This document shows, in pieces, positions 34,402 to 37,092 of a stretch of 37,092 bases of DNA (its first letter is position 1; every line of letters starts with the position of its first letter). A program made the position numbers and the translations under genes. This stretch comes from Parvibacillus sp035426385 (GTDB taxonomy: Bacteria > Bacteroidota > Bacteroidia > Chitinophagales > Saprospiraceae): NCBI GenBank assembly GCA_035426385.1, contig DAOLZQ010000029.1, positions 1 to 37,092 of the forward strand, written 5' to 3'. The notes under the pieces were generated by a model, which did no database searches, was not told where the DNA came from, and saw only the letters and a list, made by a program, of their open reading frames with translations.

Positions 34402-35475
34402 ATGAAAATACACAATTTTAGCGCGGGACCGTCGATTTTGCCTCGCGAAGTAATGGAAGAAGCAGCGCAGGGAATCCTGGATTTCAATAATAGTGGTCTG
34501 GGTATCATAGAGATGTCTCATCGTACTAAACCATTTGAAGATGTAAGGGATGAAGCAGTCGCTCTAGTGCGAGAGCTAATGCAAATCAATGATGACTATG
34601 GAGTGGTATTTCTCACCGGTGGTGCCAGTACTCAATTTTTTCAGATACCAATGAATTTGCTCGATACTGAAGATACGGCTTGCTACGTCGAGACAGGCGT
34701 ATGGGCCAAAAAAGCAATCAAAGAAGCCAAATTATTTGGTCAGATAGAAGTACTCTCTTCGTCAAAGGAGGCGAATTTTAATTATATTCCTACTGACTTT
34801 CAGGTGCCTGAGCATGCTAAATACGTCCACATCACTAGCAATAACACTATTTATGGTACGCAATACAATGCTTGGCCGCACGCCAATGGCAAGACAGTAG
34901 TGGTAGATATGTCTTCTGATATCTTCAGTCGAGAGGTTGATTATAATCAGTTCGGTCTTATCTATGCCGGTGCTCAAAAGAATATGGGCGTTGCCGGTAC
35001 GACATTGGTGGTGGTACGGAAAGATCTGCTAGGTAAAGTAAAGCGACCCTTACCTTCTATGGTGGATTATAGCGTACAAATCGAGAATGGCTCGATGTAT
35101 AATACTCCCCCTGTATTTCCAATTTATCTTTCTATGCTGGTGCTCCGCTGGATAAAAAAAATAGGTGGCATCGCTGAGATTGAAAAGCGCAATGACGCTA
35201 AGGCAAAAGTACTCTACGATGAGATCGATCGAAATCCACTATTCAGGGGCACAGCAGAAGTAGAAGATCGGTCGAAAATGAATATTTGTTTTGTAGCCAA
35301 TGATGCAACACACGAAACAGAGTTTATGGAGATCTGTAAGCAGAATGGGATATATGGATTGAAAGGTCATCGCTCAGTGGGTGGTTTCAGAGCATCCACT
35401 TATAATGCCTTACCTATAGAAAGTGTACAATTCCTGGTGAAGCTGATGCAGCAATTCGAAACGTCAAAGAAATAG
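34402..35475 (+). CDS. serC: Phosphoserine aminotransferase
   Basis: A 357-residue PLP enzyme converting 3-phosphohydroxypyruvate and glutamate to phosphoserine in serine biosynthesis. It also takes part in pyridoxal phosphate synthesis in organisms using the deoxyxylulose pathway. Class V aminotransferase features: N-F-S-A-G-P at the N-terminus, G-G-A-S-T-Q near residues 73-78, and the PLP lysine K193 in Y-A-G-A-Q-K-N. The C-terminal G-H-R-S-V-G-G-F-R-A-S binds substrate phosphate. Length is standard. TACATTTA at 34373-34380 is a near-match to the -7 promoter box. The stop is only four bases from the end of the convergent glycosyltransferase gene. Confidence 0.97.
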   Translation: MKIHNFSAGPSILPREVMEEAAQGILDFNNSGLGIIEMSHRTKPFEDVRDEAVALVRELMQINDDYGVVFLTGGASTQFFQIPMNLLDTEDTACYVETGVWAKKAIKEAKLFGQIEVLSSSKEANFNYIPTDFQVPEHAKYVHITSNNTIYGTQYNAWPHANGKTVVVDMSSDIFSREVDYNQFGLIYAGAQKNMGVAGTTLVVVRKDLLGKVKRPLPSMVDYSVQIENGSMYNTPPVFPIYLSMLVLRWIKKIGGIAEIEKRNDAKAKVLYDEIDRNPLFRGTAEVEDRSKMNICFVANDATHETEFMEICKQNGIYGLKGHRSVGGFRASTYNALPIESVQFLVKLMQQFETSKK

Positions 35476-35479
35476 TCTT

Positions 35480-36466
35480 TTAGCTCAGTAGTTTGCCAAT
35501 ATTTAGTAGGGCCTGAAGCATTAAGTCTGGATATTTCAGAAAGCCGTTGTAGCGCAATTTCGAATTGACTAAATAATAGTAATATGATTTGAGATTCGTC
35601 AGTAGGTGTGGCTGAATGTGCTCACTGGTATAAATCTGAGGTAGAAAATCAGGTACTTGCGTGTTAAAATTGTACCTATAATTACGGTAAATTAAATACT
35701 TCTGAATTTCTAAGGCACGTGAATAGGTCCGATTTTCAGGAAAATTCAAGGCGATATATTTAGCTAATTCTCTAAAAAGAAAATAAATATCGCGCAATTG
35801 TAATTCCATCACTCCAGCATCGTTACTCCTGCTGATCGACTCAATATTCATGTTCTGATATACGACGACCAATGGTTCGTGATCAAAATAAATTCCGGCT
35901 TTTTGCTGTACAAAATCAAAGACGAGCAGTGGGTCATCCACAAATAAATGCTCTGTATTAAATCCACCGATTCTATCTAACCCTGAGCGCTTCCATAGAT
36001 TGCTACAGGTGGTTCCCGCAAGTCCTCTGATGAGACCAAGTACAGGATCTGTTTCTATCCGTTTTGTATACTCAATCTTAGTGCCCTCCTGATTTATCAT
36101 ATACACAATATTGGATGCTATGATCATATCTATCTCAGGATGTTGTCTTATTAACTCTTGTTGATGACTTAATTTTTCTGGCCTCAATTGGTCATCTGAA
36201 TCCAGAAATTGAATCCACTCACCTGTCGCACGACTCAGTCCTGTATTCCTTGCGAAATTGGCGCCTTGTGTTGATTCATTTATTAAAATAAATAGATCAG
36301 GGAATTCACGCACATACCGGTCAGCAATTTCTGGACTACGGTCGGTGGAATTATTATCTACTAGTATGATTTCTATAGGTGCTTGAGATTGCTGCAATAT
36401 GCTGTCTATAGCCCGGTGTAAAGTAGCTTCACTGTTGTAAAACGGTATGATGGCTGTAACTGTCAA
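35480..36466 (-). CDS. Family 2 glycosyltransferase
   Basis: A 328-residue cytoplasmic GT-A enzyme that transfers a sugar from a nucleotide donor, probably onto a surface polysaccharide or glycan. The GT2 N-terminus is clear (V-T-A-I-I-P-F-Y-N-S, then I-L-V-D-N-N-S-T-D), with A-R-N-T-G-L and the metal-binding D-S-D-D (in Q-F-L-D-S-D-D). The C-terminal 100 residues are variable and helical. No membrane segment is evident. It lies 9 bases after the other GT2 gene on the same strand; the two share the segment C-S/T-V-S-N-L-W-type around residue 185 and look like tandem duplicates. Confidence 0.92.
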   Translation of the reverse strand: MTVTAIIPFYNSEATLHRAIDSILQQSQAPIEIILVDNNSTDRSPEIADRYVREFPDLFILINESTQGANFARNTGLSRATGEWIQFLDSDDQLRPEKLSHQQELIRQHPEIDMIIASNIVYMINQEGTKIEYTKRIETDPVLGLIRGLAGTTCSNLWKRSGLDRIGGFNTEHLFVDDPLLVFDFVQQKAGIYFDHEPLVVVYQNMNIESISRSNDAGVMELQLRDIYFLFRELAKYIALNFPENRTYSRALEIQKYLIYRNYRYNFNTQVPDFLPQIYTSEHIQPHLLTNLKSYYYYLVNSKLRYNGFLKYPDLMLQALLNIGKLLS

Positions 36467-36475
36467 GGGTTTTAT

Positions 36476-37092
36476 TTAAAGGAGTTTATTCAAGTGGGTA
36501 AAGAAATTATATGAAAATCGCAAATATTTATGAGATTTATTAAATGCGTATTTACTATAAATAAAATGGGGATAAAATTTTAATTTATTTCGAAGATCAA
36601 TGGAAAATCCAAACTCGTTGGCGATGGTTTTTATCTCCTGCCGATGTGTATAGGCGTGGAAGAAATGGACGTGAAGATTTTGAATCATCTGTGCGTTTAT
36701 TTGAGTCGAAATTTCTGGGGAGTCCTTGTTCTTCTCTTTCAGTGCAGTTAACAGTGAGCTAAAATAGTCCAGACGAGTGTGCATACTTTGTACTAATGCT
36801 GAGGTACTTTCCGGCCGGCTGATAGAAGCAGGCATACGATAAGCTACGGTCAGATCTTTATTGTCGGGTTTAAATATTCTGCCCATCTTCCAAAGTTTCA
36901 ACATCAGGAAATACTCCTGACTGGAAGTTCTGTTTTCATCCCAGCCACCTACAGAGAGTAGCGCAGATTTATTCCACAGATTGGATACGGTGCAACCCAG
37001 GGTGCTATTCACGAGTCCGATAATGAGGTCAGAACTTACTTGTCTTCTTGTATATATTCTTACTCTATTTTTATTTTCATGAGGTATGACCT
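36476..37092 (-). CDS. Family 2 glycosyltransferase, C-terminal part (runs off the window)
   Basis: The frame has a GTG at 37012 (178 residues), but it stays open upstream to the window edge. The upstream codons (V-I-P-H-E-N-K-N-R-V-R-I-Y-T-R-R, then S-S-D-L-I-I-G-L) align with residues before the corresponding point in the neighbouring GT2. So this is the 3' part of a longer gene whose catalytic D-x-D half lies beyond 37092. The visible part has C-T-V-S-N-L-W-N-K and G-G-W-D-E-N-R-T-S-S-Q-E-Y, typical of GT2 acceptor-side segments. It overlaps no other gene, and the next gene starts 10 bases after it. Confidence 0.85.
   Translation of the reverse strand, partial: VIPHENKNRVRIYTRRQVSSDLIIGLVNSTLGCTVSNLWNKSALLSVGGWDENRTSSQEYFLMLKLWKMGRIFKPDNKDLTVAYRMPASISRPESTSALVQSMHTRLDYFSSLLTALKEKNKDSPEISTQINAQMIQNLHVHFFHAYTHRQEIKTIANEFGFSIDLRNKLKFYPHFIYSKYAFNKSHKYLRFSYNFFTHLNKLL

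Noticed and set aside
1..37092. tRNA, rRNA, insertion sequences or prophage genes
   Set aside because: I looked through the intergenic regions on both strands and saw no cloverleaf, rRNA segment, transposase, integrase or phage structural gene.

Overview
The window looks like a chromosomal segment of a Bacteroidota bacterium. I cannot place it in an order, although a Saprospirales- or Chitinophagales-like lineage would fit. Supporting evidence: type IX secretion (T9SS) C-terminal sorting domains on several secreted proteins, a single-anchor b558-type SdhC with the gene order sdhC-sdhA-sdhB, a choice-of-anchor V protein, a 31-residue Bacteroidota-type mS38/COX24-like ribosomal peptide, promoter-like TAnnTTTG boxes and no clear Shine-Dalgarno use.

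Layout. 1-1158: a lipoprotein gene whose 5' end runs through a 7-bp tandem repeat at the window edge. 1224-5911: three tandem, mosaic paralogues of a secreted T9SS protein, followed by about 1 kb of duplicated intergenic DNA holding the last codons of a vanished fourth copy. 6938-10437 (minus): succinate dehydrogenase operon sdhCAB. 10631-11440: choice-of-anchor V protein. 11856-13343: an AT-rich Fic protein with an AbiEi-like winged-helix N-terminus and repeated palindromic operator candidates, one overlapping its start codon. 13545-14549 (minus): adenosine deaminase. 15017-16837: TypA/BipA GTPase with a terminator. 17638-20172: VOC protein, then an AlkB-like membrane di-iron enzyme translationally coupled to a PagL-like outer-membrane barrel. 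20551-21540 (minus): HTH regulator. 21713-24438: a T9SS protein and a secreted alpha/beta hydrolase interrupted by an in-frame stop. 24493-27058: two mosaic paralogous lipoproteins. 27566-29255 (minus): a second AlkB-like enzyme coupled to an unrelated small barrel protein. 29498-30157: hemolysin III family protein. 30278-33201 (minus): HU, TPR protein, mS38-like peptide and RNase G. 33397-34257 (minus): RluB-type pseudouridine synthase. 34402-35475: serC. 35480-37092 (minus): two tandem GT2 glycosyltransferases, the second running off the window.

Housekeeping genes (sdh, typA, rng, hup, rluB, serC) alternate with lineage-specific cell-surface genes. The surface genes show the most activity: tandem duplication, mosaic exchange, deletion scars, a premature stop and a slippage-prone repeat. 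The most original system-level signal is that two diverged AlkB-like hydroxylase/desaturase genes, 8 kb apart, each overlap the start of a downstream outer-membrane-protein gene. This suggests a two-protein envelope-lipid modification module. The second strong candidate is the AbiEi-Fic fusion with its apparent self-operator.
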